A program made the position numbers and the translations under genes. Source: DASYLJ01 sp964432595 (GTDB lineage: Bacteria > Desulfobacterota > Binatia > DP-6). From it: 64,000 nt of DNA. The stretch covers positions 1 to 64,000 of the forward strand of contig CAYSOF010000002.1 in assembly GCA_964432595.1 (NCBI GenBank). The letters are read 5' to 3'. Shown piece after piece: positions 23,913-34,039 of the stretch; within the stretch, counting starts at the first letter, position 1; the number at the start of each line of letters is the position of its first letter. Below the pieces are notes generated by a model. It was not told where the DNA came from, ran no database searches, and worked only from the letters and a program-made list of their open reading frames with translations.

Positions 23913-24670
23913 GCGACGCGAGCGATCTCGGCGTCGTCGCGGGCGGCGTCGCGTTGCCGTTTCCGGTGATGAACGCCGCCGGCAGCGTCGTCACCATGTC
24001 GGAGCTGCGCGCGCTCGCGCGATCGCGGACCGGCGCCGTCGTCCTGCGCACGGCCACCGTGCATCCCTTCGTGCATCCCGAGTTCCGGACGCTGCACAAC
24101 CCGGGCTACGACAAGCTCGTGCCGCTGGTGCGCGAGATGGCCGAGCTCGGCGACCGGCCGATCGTCGCGAGCGTCGCCGGCGGCACACCCGACGAGTACG
24201 CGCTGCTCGCGCGCGCGTTCTCGGAAGCGGGCGCGTCGGCGGTGGAGCTCGACCTCGCGGAGGCGTGGGTGGCGGCGACGCTCGGCCCGTTCGAGGACGA
24301 CGACCTCGCCACGCTGCGCGACATCGTGACGCGGACGGTGCTGGCGAGCGCGTCGCCGGTCTGGGTACGCCTGCCCGACCTGCCGGTGCCGCTGCCCTAC
24401 CCGCAGGTGACGGCGATCCTCGGCGAGGCGGGCGTCAGCGCCATGGTGGCCCGTAACGACTTCACGGGCTACGAGCGCCTGCTGCTCGAGTCGGCGGCCC
24501 CGATCGACGTGATCGCGATGGGGACGTGGGTCTCGGGCTGGGACGTCACCCGGGCACTGCAGAAGGGCGCCAAGGCGGTGCAGGTCGGCCCGACGCTCGC
24601 CGACGGGCCGCAGGTCTTCGCCCGCCTCGAGCGCGAGATGCGGATCGCGCGGCGGGAGCGGCCGAGCTAG
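23909..24670 (+). CDS. dihydroorotate-dehydrogenase-like TIM-barrel protein
   Basis: 253 residues resembling class-1 DHOD barrels: PFPVMNAAGSVVTMSELRAL, HNPGYDKLVPLVREM, DRPIVASVAGGTPDEYALLA, then SAVELDLAEAW and a phosphate-binding end region KGAKAVQVGPTLADGP. It is shorter than PyrD (~300), and the usual FMN and catalytic loop residues are only partly visible, so orotate chemistry is uncertain. Its TAG stop shares CTAG with the convergent pckG stop. Confidence 0.7.
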   Translation: MSDASDLGVVAGGVALPFPVMNAAGSVVTMSELRALARSRTGAVVLRTATVHPFVHPEFRTLHNPGYDKLVPLVREMAELGDRPIVASVAGGTPDEYALLARAFSEAGASAVELDLAEAWVAATLGPFEDDDLATLRDIVTRTVLASASPVWVRLPDLPVPLPYPQVTAILGEAGVSAMVARNDFTGYERLLLESAAPIDVIAMGTWVSGWDVTRALQKGAKAVQVGPTLADGPQVFARLEREMRIARRERPS

Positions 24671-26418
24671 CCGAGGCGCTTCGCGAGCTCCTGGCGCTGG
24701 CGCTCCATCTCCGCCGGGAGACGGTCGCCGAACTTGCCGAAGAACTCGCCGATGCCCTCGACCTCTTTGCGCCAGTCGGCGGTGTCGACCGTGAGCAGCT
24801 CGTCCATCACGTCCTTCGAGACGTCGAGGCCGCTGGCGTCGATGGCGCCGCTCTCGGGCAGCCAGCCGATCGCCGACTTCACCGCGGCGCCCTTGCCCTG
24901 GCTGCGCTCGAGGATCCAGCGCAGCACGCGAAGGTTCTCGCCGAAGCCCGGCCACAGGAACTTGCCGTCGGCGTTCTGCCGGAACCAGTTCACGTGGAAG
25001 ATGGCGGGCGGGTTCTTCACCGCGGTGCCCATCTTCACCCAGTGCCCCAGGTAGTCGGCCATGTTGTAGCCGCAGAAGGGGAGCATCGCCATGGGATCGC
25101 GGCGCACGACGCCGACGGCGCCGCTCTGCGCGGCCGTCGTCTCGGATGCGACCGACGCGCCGACGAACACGCCGTGGTTCCAGTCGAACGCCTGCATGAC
25201 GAGCGGTGCGGTGCGCGCGCGACGGCCGCCGAAGACGAACGCCGAGATCGGCACACCCTGCGGGTCTTCCCACTTCGGCGAGATCGACGGGCACTGGCGC
25301 GCGGGCGCGGTGAAGCGCGAGTTCGGATGCGCGGCCTTGCCCTCGGACTTGGGCGTCCACGGCCTGCCCTGCCAGTCGGTCAGCTCGGAGGGCACCGCGC
25401 CGTCCATCCCCTCCCACCACGGCTGGCGGTCCGGCGTGACGGCGACGTTCGTGAAGATGGAGTTCGCCTTGAGCGTCGCCATCGCGTTGGGGTTCGTCTT
25501 CGACGACGTGCCCGGCGCGACGCCGAAGAAGCCGGCCTCGGGGTTGATCGCCCACAGGCGGCCGTCGGGGCCGGGACGGAGCCAGGCGATGTCGTCGCCG
25601 ACCGTCCACACCTTCCAGCCCTTCTGCGAGGCGGGCGGGACCAGCATGGCGAGGTTCGTCTTGCCGCATGCGCTCGGGAACGCGGCCGCGATGTAATGCG
25701 TCTCGCCCTCGGGACTTTCGAGCCCGAGGATCAGCATGTGCTCGGCGAGCCAGCCCTCGTCACGCGCCTGCGTGCTGGCGATGCGCAGCGCGAAGCACTT
25801 CTTGCCGAGCAGCGCGTTGCCGCCGTAGCCGGAGCCGACGCTCCAGATCAGCTTCTCCTGCGGGAAGTGCAGGATGAAGCGACGCTCGGGCGAGAGGTCG
25901 CCGAGGGAGTGGAGACCGCGCACGAAGTCGGTGGAGTCGCCGAGCTGCTTCAGCGCGGCGTCGCCCATGCGGGTCATGATCCGCATGTTGACGACGACGT
26001 AGGGGCTGTCGGTGATCTCGACGCCGACCTTGCTGAGCGGCGAGCCGAGCGGACCCATGACGTACGGGATGACGTACATGGTGCGGCCGGCCATCGCGCC
26101 CTTGAACAGCGCGCCGACCTTCTTCTTCGCGTCGGCAGGCGCCATCCAGTTGTTGGTGGGCCCGGTGTCGTCCTGCTTTTCGGTGCAGATGAAGGTGAGG
26201 TGCTCGGTGCGGGCGACGTCGCTCGGGTCCGAGCGATGGAGGTACGAGTTCGGGTACTTCTCTTCGTTCAGCTTCTCGAACGTGCCCGACGCCAGCATCT
26301 CCTCGATGAGCTTCGCTCGCTCCGCCTCCGAGCCGTCTACCCAGTGGATGCGAGCCGGAGAACAGAGCTGGGCGACCTCGTCGACCCAGGCGTTGAGAGC
26401 CGCGTTCGTGCTGGCCAT
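24667..26418 (-). CDS. pckG: phosphoenolpyruvate carboxykinase, GTP-dependent
   Basis: 583 residues, the normal length for GTP-type PEPCK. The P-loop-like kinase-1a motif FPSACGKTNLAML is near residue 250, kinase-2 is in TVGDDIAWL, and the NPEAGFFGVAPGTS, FVGASVASETTAA and CGYNMADYLGHW segments are family hallmarks. The enzyme links oxaloacetate and PEP with GTP and is the gate of gluconeogenesis, expected in a cell living on acyl-CoA substrates. The start MASTNAAL at 26418 follows its own promoter. Confidence 0.95.
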   Translation of the reverse strand: MASTNAALNAWVDEVAQLCSPARIHWVDGSEAERAKLIEEMLASGTFEKLNEEKYPNSYLHRSDPSDVARTEHLTFICTEKQDDTGPTNNWMAPADAKKKVGALFKGAMAGRTMYVIPYVMGPLGSPLSKVGVEITDSPYVVVNMRIMTRMGDAALKQLGDSTDFVRGLHSLGDLSPERRFILHFPQEKLIWSVGSGYGGNALLGKKCFALRIASTQARDEGWLAEHMLILGLESPEGETHYIAAAFPSACGKTNLAMLVPPASQKGWKVWTVGDDIAWLRPGPDGRLWAINPEAGFFGVAPGTSSKTNPNAMATLKANSIFTNVAVTPDRQPWWEGMDGAVPSELTDWQGRPWTPKSEGKAAHPNSRFTAPARQCPSISPKWEDPQGVPISAFVFGGRRARTAPLVMQAFDWNHGVFVGASVASETTAAQSGAVGVVRRDPMAMLPFCGYNMADYLGHWVKMGTAVKNPPAIFHVNWFRQNADGKFLWPGFGENLRVLRWILERSQGKGAAVKSAIGWLPESGAIDASGLDVSKDVMDELLTVDTADWRKEVEGIGEFFGKFGDRLPAEMERQRQELAKRLG

Positions 26419-26429
26419 AGGGGTCGGGA

Positions 26430-26458
26430 ATGTAACCAGGCCGGGGGCGGGTCGGCAA
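26430..26458 (-). promoter_or_regulatory. promoter of pckG
   Basis: Minus strand TTGCCG (26458-26453), 17 bases, TTACAT (26435-26430), then 11 bases to the ATG. Confidence 0.55.
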
Positions 26459-26491
26459 CCCCTGGATGGTCCCCGACCCTCCCGGACGGCA

Positions 26492-26505
26492 TGGGGCATG
26501 CCCCA
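26492..26505 (-). repeat. 14-bp palindrome after mrpG
   Basis: TGGGGCATGCCCCA begins four bases beyond the mrpG stop. It could stop or stabilise the end of the mrp transcript; there is no U-run, so a classic terminator is not claimed. Confidence 0.45.
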
Positions 26506-26508
26506 GAA

Positions 26509-26868
26509 TCAGCGCTCCGCCGGCTCCAGCCCGGCACGCTCGACGGCCGCGGGCGGCAGCTCGTCCCGGGTCGCGGGGGTCGGCGGGGCGCCGGTCGCCC
26601 GGGCCGCCCGGGCGAGGACGTGGGCCGCGATGGGCGCCGTCAGGAACAGGAAGGCGATCACGAGGAACGCCTTCAGCCCGATCGCGAGGGGGCTGCCGGG
26701 GATGGTCAGCGCCGCGGCCGCGAGCATGCAGCTCACCCCGACGGTCGTGGCTTTCGTCGGCGCGTGCATGCGCGTGTAGACATCGGGCAGCCGCACCAAC
26801 CCGAGCGACCCGATCAGCGTGAACGCCAGGCCGATCAGGAGGAGCACGCTGGCGGCGATCTCACTCAA
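26509..26868 (-). CDS. mrpG: Mrp Na+/H+ antiporter subunit G
   Basis: 119 residues with three hydrophobic segments and the MrpG signature GLVRLPDVYTRMHAPTKATT. A cytoplasmic tail of ~35 residues follows. Last gene of the antiporter operon. The start is a TTG at 26868 that overlaps the mrpF stop by 8 bases; no ATG or GTG fits the family N-terminus. Confidence 0.93.
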   Translation of the reverse strand: MSEIAASVLLLIGLAFTLIGSLGLVRLPDVYTRMHAPTKATTVGVSCMLAAAALTIPGSPLAIGLKAFLVIAFLFLTAPIAAHVLARAARATGAPPTPATRDELPPAAVERAGLEPAER

Positions 26869-27130
26869 TGATTCGTCCCCGCATGAGCGCCTTCGCTATC
26901 GCCACCGTACCGACGAACGCCAGCAGGGCCAGGACGATGACGGCTTCGAGGTAGGCCTCCGTCCCGAGCCGGATGGACAGCACGACGAGGAATGCGACCG
27001 CGTTGATGGCGATGGTGTCGAGCGCGAGCAGGCGGTCGACCACGTCCGGTCCGATCAGCAGGCGCCAGAGGCACAGGGCGATCGACACGCCGAGGCCGAC
27101 CAGGGTCACCCCGACTACAGACGCGAGCAC
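26861..27130 (-). CDS. mrpF: Mrp Na+/H+ antiporter subunit F
   Basis: 89 residues, three membrane segments, with the MrpF core LCLWRLLIGPDVVDRLLALDTIAINAV region (residues ~20-45) and YLEAVIVLALLAFVGTVA. Starts at a GTG inside the end of mrpE (16-base overlap) and ends inside mrpG, so translation is coupled. Small subunit of the membrane complex whose role in ion flow is structural. Confidence 0.93.
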   Translation of the reverse strand: MLASVVGVTLVGLGVSIALCLWRLLIGPDVVDRLLALDTIAINAVAFLVVLSIRLGTEAYLEAVIVLALLAFVGTVAIAKALMRGRIIE

Positions 27131-27609
27131 GTGACCCCCGTGACGAGCGGCGCCTCGAACTGCCGCTTGATCTGCGCGCGCACGGCGTCCGCGTCGTCGG
27201 CCGACAGGCAGTGCACCCAGAGGGCCGAGCGGTCCGGGGCGACGTCGACCGTGAGCGTCCCCGGCGTGAGCGTGATCATGTTCGCGAGTGCCGTGATGGC
27301 GAGGTCGTCGCGCAGGGCCAGCGGCACGACGATGAACGCGGGACGGATCGGCAGCCGCGGCTGGACGATGATCCATGCGACCTGCACGTTGGCCACGACG
27401 AGCTCGCGCAGGAACGTCGCCGCCAGCCGCAGGAGCACCGCCGGACGGCGGATGCGCACGCGCTCGGACCAGAAATCGCGACAGATCCAGACCACGAGCG
27501 CCGCGATGCCGTATCCGATCAGAAACGTCGCAACGGTGGCGCGCTCGTTGAGCACGACCCACACCACGGCGAGGACGCCGGAATAGATCGGATGGCGAAG
27601 CCACGTCAC
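27115..27609 (-). CDS. mrpE: Mrp Na+/H+ antiporter subunit E
   Basis: 164 residues: two N-terminal membrane segments, then a soluble domain with the conserved LANMITLTPGTLTVDV and LWVHCLSADD. Starts at a GTG overlapping the mrpD stop as GTGA. The length matches family members. Confidence 0.93.
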   Translation of the reverse strand: MTWLRHPIYSGVLAVVWVVLNERATVATFLIGYGIAALVVWICRDFWSERVRIRRPAVLLRLAATFLRELVVANVQVAWIIVQPRLPIRPAFIVVPLALRDDLAITALANMITLTPGTLTVDVAPDRSALWVHCLSADDADAVRAQIKRQFEAPLVTGVTCSRL

Positions 27610-29072
27610 GGTCGTTCCCCCGGTGTCAGCACGGCGGTCACGTATCCGGTGCGGTCGAGGAGCTGCGTCGCCGTGTCGTACGTGAACCGGTAGAGCGGCG
27701 CGGCCGTCACGGCGAGCGTCACGGAGAACGACACCAGGAGCGCCGTCGCCGCCAGCGCGGCGCGCGGCGGTGGCGCGGGCCTGGCATGGACCGGCTCCCC
27801 CCAGAACGCCATCGTCCAGATCTTCGTCATCGAGAAGAGCGTCAGCAGCCCCGCGGCGAAGACGATCGTCGCGCCGAGCCAGCGGTCCGCGGCGATCGCT
27901 GCGCTCGCGAGCAGCGCCTTGGCGAAGAAGCCGCTCGTCGGCGGCAGGCCGGCCAGCGAGATCGCGGCGATGAAGAACGTCGCGGCCAGCGCCGGCGACA
28001 GGTGCGCGAGCCCACCGAGCTTCGCGAGATCGCGGGCGCCGCCGAGGCGCTCCGCGAGACCGCTCACCAGGAACAGCGCGCACTTCACGATGGTGTAGTG
28101 CACCAGATAGAAGATCGCCGCCGCCAGGCCGCCGACGGTGAAGAGCCCGATCCCGAAGACGAGATAGCCGATCTGGCTGACGATGTGGAACGACAGCAGG
28201 CGACGCAGCTCCGTCTGCGCCACCGCACCGAGCACGCCGACCAGCATCGACGTCGTCCCCAGCACGAGCAGTACGTCCGCGCCGGGCGTGCGCACGGTGT
28301 CGAACGCCGTCGTGAACACGCGCAGCAGGGCGTAGACGCCCACCTTGGTCGCGATGCCGCCGAACATGGCCGACACCACGGGCGACGGCGCCGGATACGT
28401 GTCGGGCAGCCAGAACGCGAGCGGAATGAGCGCCGCTTTCGCCGCGAACACGACGAGCAGGGACATCATCGCCGCATGCAGCAGCATGCGGTCGCCGTCC
28501 GCGAGGCCGGCGATCCGGCCGGCCAGGTCCGCGAGGTTGAGCGTGCCGGTGAGGCCGTAGAGCGTGCCGACGCCGAACAGAAAGAGCACGGAGCTCAGCA
28601 GGTTCAGCACCATGAACTGGAGGCCCGCGCGGAGCTGACGCGCCGACGCGCCGAGCGTGGCGAGCGCGTAGGATGCGATCAGCAGCACCTCGAAGAAGAC
28701 GAACAGGTTGAAGAGGTCGCCGGTCACGAACGCGCCGTCGAGCCCCATCAGCAGGAAATGGAACAGCGGGAAGAACGGCAGGCCGTCGAGACGCCGGTCC
28801 GGCGCCGCCGCCTCGTAGAGCAGCACGGCACAGGCGGTGCCCGCCGTGAGCAGCAGCATGACGCTCGTCAGCCGGTCGGCGACGACGACGATCCCGAACG
28901 GCGCCGGCCAGCTCCCGACCCGATGCACGAGGACCGTGCCGTCGGCGACGCCGGCGGCGAGGACGACGTCGATCGCGAGCAGGCCCGCGACCGAGGCGAG
29001 GCTCAGCGCGCGCTGGAGGCGCGGGCGATCGCCGATGAACAGCAGCACGATGGCCGTGACGAGCGGCCACAC
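27606..29072 (-). CDS. mrpD: Mrp Na+/H+ antiporter subunit D
   Basis: 488 residues as drawn, NuoM/NuoN-like with ~14 membrane segments and the proton-channel motifs FVFFEVLLIASYAL, LIPLAFWLPDTYPAPSP (lysine/proline broken helix) and LRRLLSFHIVSQIGY. The start used is GTG at 29072. The frame stays open nine codons upstream (ITDLVIAPV), and MrpD proteins usually begin M-T-x-L, so the real start could be the ATC at 29099 inside the mrpC stop; that would be a non-canonical codon. Confidence 0.9.
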   Translation of the reverse strand: MWPLVTAIVLLFIGDRPRLQRALSLASVAGLLAIDVVLAAGVADGTVLVHRVGSWPAPFGIVVVADRLTSVMLLLTAGTACAVLLYEAAAPDRRLDGLPFFPLFHFLLMGLDGAFVTGDLFNLFVFFEVLLIASYALATLGASARQLRAGLQFMVLNLLSSVLFLFGVGTLYGLTGTLNLADLAGRIAGLADGDRMLLHAAMMSLLVVFAAKAALIPLAFWLPDTYPAPSPVVSAMFGGIATKVGVYALLRVFTTAFDTVRTPGADVLLVLGTTSMLVGVLGAVAQTELRRLLSFHIVSQIGYLVFGIGLFTVGGLAAAIFYLVHYTIVKCALFLVSGLAERLGGARDLAKLGGLAHLSPALAATFFIAAISLAGLPPTSGFFAKALLASAAIAADRWLGATIVFAAGLLTLFSMTKIWTMAFWGEPVHARPAPPPRAALAATALLVSFSVTLAVTAAPLYRFTYDTATQLLDRTGYVTAVLTPGERP

Positions 29073-29091
29073 GACCGGCGCGATGACGAGA

Positions 29092-29385
29092 TCAGTGATG
29101 GCCGACCTCCAGGTCGACGCGCTCCGTCCGTGCGCGCTGGTACCCTCGGTAGGCGAGCACGAGGAGAAAGGCCGTCATGCCGAACGAGATCACGATCGCG
29201 GTGAGCACGAGCGCCTGGGCGAGCGGATCGGCCGCACGCACGCGTCCGACCGACACGAGGAGCAGGTTGATCGCGTGGCTCAGGAGCGCGAGCCCGAGGA
29301 CGACGGTGAATCCCTGCGGGCGCAGCAGCAGGAAGACGCCGCAGGCGACGAGCGTGCCGATCGTGGCGGCGACGAGGATCTCCAT
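29092..29385 (-). CDS. mrpC: Mrp Na+/H+ antiporter subunit C
   Basis: 97 residues, NuoK-like with three membrane segments: GVFLLLRPQGFTVVLGLALL, SHAINLLLVSVGR and DPLAQALVLTAIVISFGMTA. The SHAINL and DPLAQALVLTAIVI stretches are MrpC/NuoK signatures. ATG start two bases after mrpB. Confidence 0.95.
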   Translation of the reverse strand: MEILVAATIGTLVACGVFLLLRPQGFTVVLGLALLSHAINLLLVSVGRVRAADPLAQALVLTAIVISFGMTAFLLVLAYRGYQRARTERVDLEVGHH

Positions 29386-29387
29386 CG

Positions 29388-29771
29388 TCAGTCCTCGATC
29401 GCCAGCAGGATCGTCAGCGTCACGCCGGTGACGACGAGGTAGACGCCGAAGTCGAAGAGCATGGCGGTGGAGAGATGGCCCGACACCGCGCTCGTCAGGA
29501 AGGGGAAGCCGAGGAACTGCGCGCCCAGGCCGGTGCCGGCGGCGAGCGCCAGGCCGAGCGGGATCAGCAGCGCCGGACGGAACGGCAGCGCGTCCGCGGC
29601 GCGGCGGCGGTCCGTCGCGACGTACTGGAGCACGAATGCGCCGGCCGTCATGAGGCCGGCGATGAATCCGCCGCCCGGCAGGTCGTGTCCGCGCAGCAGC
29701 AGGAACGCTGCGACGAGCAGGATCGGCGGCAGGACGATGCGCGCCACCGTCGCGAGGAGCAACGACGTCAC
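29388..29771 (-). CDS. mrpB: Mrp Na+/H+ antiporter subunit B
   Basis: 127 residues, four membrane segments, with the MrpB motif LLLRGHDLPGGGFIAGLMTA. Starts at a GTG overlapping the mrpA stop as GTGA. MrpB is separate here, so this is the seven-gene (group 1) organisation. Confidence 0.95.
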   Translation of the reverse strand: MTSLLLATVARIVLPPILLVAAFLLLRGHDLPGGGFIAGLMTAGAFVLQYVATDRRRAADALPFRPALLIPLGLALAAGTGLGAQFLGFPFLTSAVSGHLSTAMLFDFGVYLVVTGVTLTILLAIED

Positions 29772-32020
29772 GCGGCAGGGCTCCGTCCGGCGCGAAGCAG
29801 CGCGACGATGCCGATCGCGGCGACCGCGAGTACGGTGATCTCGCCGAGCGTGTCGTAGCCGCGGAAGTCGACCAGGATGACGTTCACGACGTTCGCGCCA
29901 CCGCCGTCTGGAACGCTGTGCTCGACGTGCCAGCTCGCGATCGAGTCGAACGGCCGGCGCATGACGCCGTACACCACCGCGGTGACGCCCGCGCCGGCGA
30001 TCGCCGCGAGCGCCGCATCGAACGCGATGCGGGTGCGCGGTTCGCGCGCCCGTGTCGCCTTCGGCAGGAAGAACAGCACGAGCACGAGCAGGATCGTCGT
30101 CATGCTCTCGACGAGGACCTGCGTGAGGACGAGGTCCGGCGCGCCGAGCCATGTGAACCAGAGCGCGATGAACAGCCCGACGGCACCCAGCGCGAGGACC
30201 GCGGGCCAGCGGTCGCGGTGCAGCACGGCGACCGCGACCGCGGCGGCCGCCGTCACGAGCATGAGCAGGACGGCGGACGCCGGTGCGTCGGTCGCCGCGG
30301 CCGGCGGGGCGTCGCCCGGGCGCACCCCGATCGCGGCGAGCGCCATCGTGCAGCCGAGCACCACGGTCACGTAGCGGCGCAGGCTGCCGCTCTGGATCGC
30401 GTCGGTCAGGACGTGCGCGCCGTGCAGGAGTCCGCGCACCCCTGCGTCGTAGAGCTCGCCGGCGACCGGACCGGTGCGTTGCGGCAGGGGCACCTTCCAC
30501 ACGATCGCGCCCGCGGCCAGGCTGATCGCGGTCATGACCAGCGGCGCCCCGAGTCCGTGCCAGAGCGCCAGATGTGGCTGCACGTCCTGGCCGGCGACCG
30601 CGCTCGCCGCCGCGGTGACGAGCGGCTCCGCGAGGAGCCCGGGCGCGAACCCGATCGCGAGGCAGGCGGTGACGAGGAGCAGGACCGGGAGACGCAGGCC
30701 GAACGGCGCCTCGTGCGCGTGTACGCGTGGATCCGCCGGCGTGCCGAAGAACGTGCCGACGACGAAGCGCAGCGTGTACGCCGCGGTGAGTGCGCTCCCG
30801 CAGACGGCGAGCACCGCGAGCACGGCGCCGGCATGGAGCGTCGTCTCGAAGGCGAGCTCCTTGCTGACGAAGCCGTTCAGCGGCGGCAGCCCGGCCATCG
30901 ACGCCGCGGCGAGACAGGCGGCGGCCGCCGTCCACGGCATCGCCCGGGCGAGCCCGCCGAGCCGTGCGAGGTCGCGGGTGCCGGCCTCGTGGTCGACGAT
31001 GCCGGCGGTCATGAAGAGCGCCGCCTTGAAGGTCGCGTGGTTCACGACGTGGAACGTCGCGGCGACCGCGGCGGCTTCGGAGCCGATGCCGAGCAGCATG
31101 GTGATGAAACCGAGCTGGCTCACGGTCGAGTAGGCCAGCAGACGCTTCAGATCCGTCTGGCGCAGCGCGGCCCATCCGCCGACCAGCATGGTCGCCGCAC
31201 CCGCCGCGGGCACCACCGTCTGCCAGAGCGCCGTCGCCGCGAAGATCGGCGACAGCCGGGCGAGCAGGAAGATGCCGGCCTTCACCATCGTCGCCGAGTG
31301 CAGGTACGCGCTGACCGGCGTCGGTGCGGCCATCGCGCTCGGCAGCCAGAAGTGGAACGGAACCTGTGCCGACTTCGTGAACGCGCCCAGCAGGATGAGC
31401 GCGAGCGCGAGCGGCGCCGCCGGCATGCCGCGCACCCGCTCCGCCTCCGCGCGGAGCGCAGCGATCTCGAACGTCCCCGCGGCGCCGCCCAGCACCAGGA
31501 CGCCGGCGAGTAGCGCGAGTCCGCCCATCCCCGTCACCATGAGCGACTGCCACGCGCCCGCGCGCGCCGCGGGGACGCGGTCCCAGAAGCCGATCAGGAG
31601 GAACGACGCGACGCTGGTGAGCTCCCAGAAGACCACCAGCAGCAACAGGTTGTCGGCCGTGACGATGCCGAGCATCGCCGCCATGAAGAGGAGGAGCGAC
31701 GCGTGGAAGCGGGGCAGCGCCTCGTCCGCGGCGAGGTAGAAGCGGGCGTAGACGACGACCAGGAGCCCGATGCCGAGTATGAGCAGGGCGAAGAGCAGCG
31801 CGAGCCCGTCGAGACGGAACGACAGCGCCAGCCCGAGCGACGGCATCCACGTGATCGACGTGGTGGCGTGGAGGGGGATCGAGAGCGCGACGGCGAGCGT
31901 CGCCGCCGTCACGAGGCCGCTCGCCCAGGCGATCCCGCGCGGCCCGAGCCCTGCGGCGAACGGGAGCAGCAGGGCGCCGAGGATGGGCAGGCCCGGAAGG
32001 GCGAGCAGGGCGACCGTCAC
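29768..32020 (-). CDS. mrpA: Mrp Na+/H+ antiporter subunit A
   Basis: 750 residues. The N-terminal ~500 are NuoL-like with LLLVVFWELTSVASFLLIGFW, GAFTKSAQVPFHFWLPSAM and LKRLLAYSTVSQLGF, residues that carry protons in complex I and Mrp. The C-terminal ~200 are the MrpA extension (WFTWLGAPDLVLTQVLVESM and VNVILVDFRGYDTLGEITVL). Starts at a GTG overlapping the DUF4345 stop. Heads a complete mrpABCDEFG set that exchanges cytoplasmic Na+ for protons. Confidence 0.95.
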   Translation of the reverse strand: MTVALLALPGLPILGALLLPFAAGLGPRGIAWASGLVTAATLAVALSIPLHATTSITWMPSLGLALSFRLDGLALLFALLILGIGLLVVVYARFYLAADEALPRFHASLLLFMAAMLGIVTADNLLLLVVFWELTSVASFLLIGFWDRVPAARAGAWQSLMVTGMGGLALLAGVLVLGGAAGTFEIAALRAEAERVRGMPAAPLALALILLGAFTKSAQVPFHFWLPSAMAAPTPVSAYLHSATMVKAGIFLLARLSPIFAATALWQTVVPAAGAATMLVGGWAALRQTDLKRLLAYSTVSQLGFITMLLGIGSEAAAVAATFHVVNHATFKAALFMTAGIVDHEAGTRDLARLGGLARAMPWTAAAACLAAASMAGLPPLNGFVSKELAFETTLHAGAVLAVLAVCGSALTAAYTLRFVVGTFFGTPADPRVHAHEAPFGLRLPVLLLVTACLAIGFAPGLLAEPLVTAAASAVAGQDVQPHLALWHGLGAPLVMTAISLAAGAIVWKVPLPQRTGPVAGELYDAGVRGLLHGAHVLTDAIQSGSLRRYVTVVLGCTMALAAIGVRPGDAPPAAATDAPASAVLLMLVTAAAAVAVAVLHRDRWPAVLALGAVGLFIALWFTWLGAPDLVLTQVLVESMTTILLVLVLFFLPKATRAREPRTRIAFDAALAAIAGAGVTAVVYGVMRRPFDSIASWHVEHSVPDGGGANVVNVILVDFRGYDTLGEITVLAVAAIGIVALLRAGRSPAA

Positions 32021-32429
32021 ACCGTCGGTGGGGGCAGGGCCTCCTGCGTATTGTGAAGATAGGTGGCGGCAAGGAGCAGGGAGCCGGTGGTCAGCTCGAG
32101 CGCCGCGCCGATCCATCCGAACAGACCGGGGTTGCCGTCGATCGAGACGCCGAGCATGCGGCCGATGAGCACGCCGTAGAACACCATGGCGATCATCAGC
32201 AGGAGGCGGCGGTGGGTGATCGGGTTGCTCGCGGCGAACATGGTGAAGATGCCCAGCACCGTGAAGACGCCGCCGTAGATGGCGCGCGTCTCGCCGTAGG
32301 CCTGGGCGCGCATGGACTCGGACGCCGGGGAGAAGCCGGCGAAGCTCAGCGTCTGCACGGGGTAGAAGAGTCCCATCAGCCCGAAGGCGAGGATGCCGAG
32401 GCCCACGAGCCCCCCGACGATGCGTCCGT

Positions 32430-32433
<4 letters not shown>
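32017..32433 (-). CDS. DUF4345-type small membrane protein
   Basis: 138 residues with four hydrophobic segments (GGLVGLGILAFGLMGLFYP, RAIYGGVFTVLGIFTMFAA and others), the pattern of the DUF4345 family. Function unknown. It overlaps miaB on one side and mrpA on the other (ATGA, GTGA), linking the tRNA gene to the antiporter operon. Confidence 0.75.
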
Positions 32434-33746
<1,313 letters not shown>

Positions 33747-33756
33747 CGCCCGCGGA

Positions 33757-33785
33757 GTCTTAACCGGGGGGTTCCAGGCACGCAA
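33757..33785 (-). promoter_or_regulatory. promoter of miaB-DUF4345-mrpABCDEFG
   Basis: Minus strand TTGCGT (33785-33780), 17 bases, TAAGAC (33762-33757). No other good promoter is seen before mrpA, so the nine genes probably share it. Confidence 0.5.
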
Positions 33786-33790
33786 CCCGA

Positions 33791-33819
33791 TTGCCGCTCC
33801 CCAGCCGGCCGGATAGATT
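33791..33819 (+). promoter_or_regulatory. leaderless promoter of the zinc-ribbon/moa group
   Basis: TTGCCG (33791-33796), 17 bases, TAGATT (33814-33819), then 7 bases to the ATG at 33827. It is back to back with the miaB promoter. Confidence 0.6.
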
Positions 33820-33826
33820 CCGCCCC

Positions 33827-34039
33827 ATGCTGGGTGGCGGTCCTCCGCGCCGTCGGCAGCAACCCGACGCATACGGCTCGCTCGAGGCGAGCCTGCTGTT
33901 CTGCCCCCGCTGCCGCGAGGCGAAGCCCGTACGCAAGCGCCTGCTGCTCGTCCTGCTCGACGGCGAGAAGCACGAGTACGTCTGCCAGGAGTGCGGCACG
34001 CCGTGCGCCTCGAAGGTCGAGCCGCTGGGGGCGCGGTGA
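33827..34039 (+). CDS. small zinc-ribbon protein
   Basis: 70 residues with two Cys pairs, CPRC and CQEC (plus TPC), around a short hydrophobic strand (RLLLVLLDGEKHEYV): a zinc-ribbon knuckle. No known partner. It opens the moaB-moaD-moaE group and overlaps moaB by GTGA, so it may act with molybdopterin genes or simply share the promoter. Confidence 0.75.
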   Translation: MLGGGPPRRRQQPDAYGSLEASLLFCPRCREAKPVRKRLLLVLLDGEKHEYVCQECGTPCASKVEPLGAR

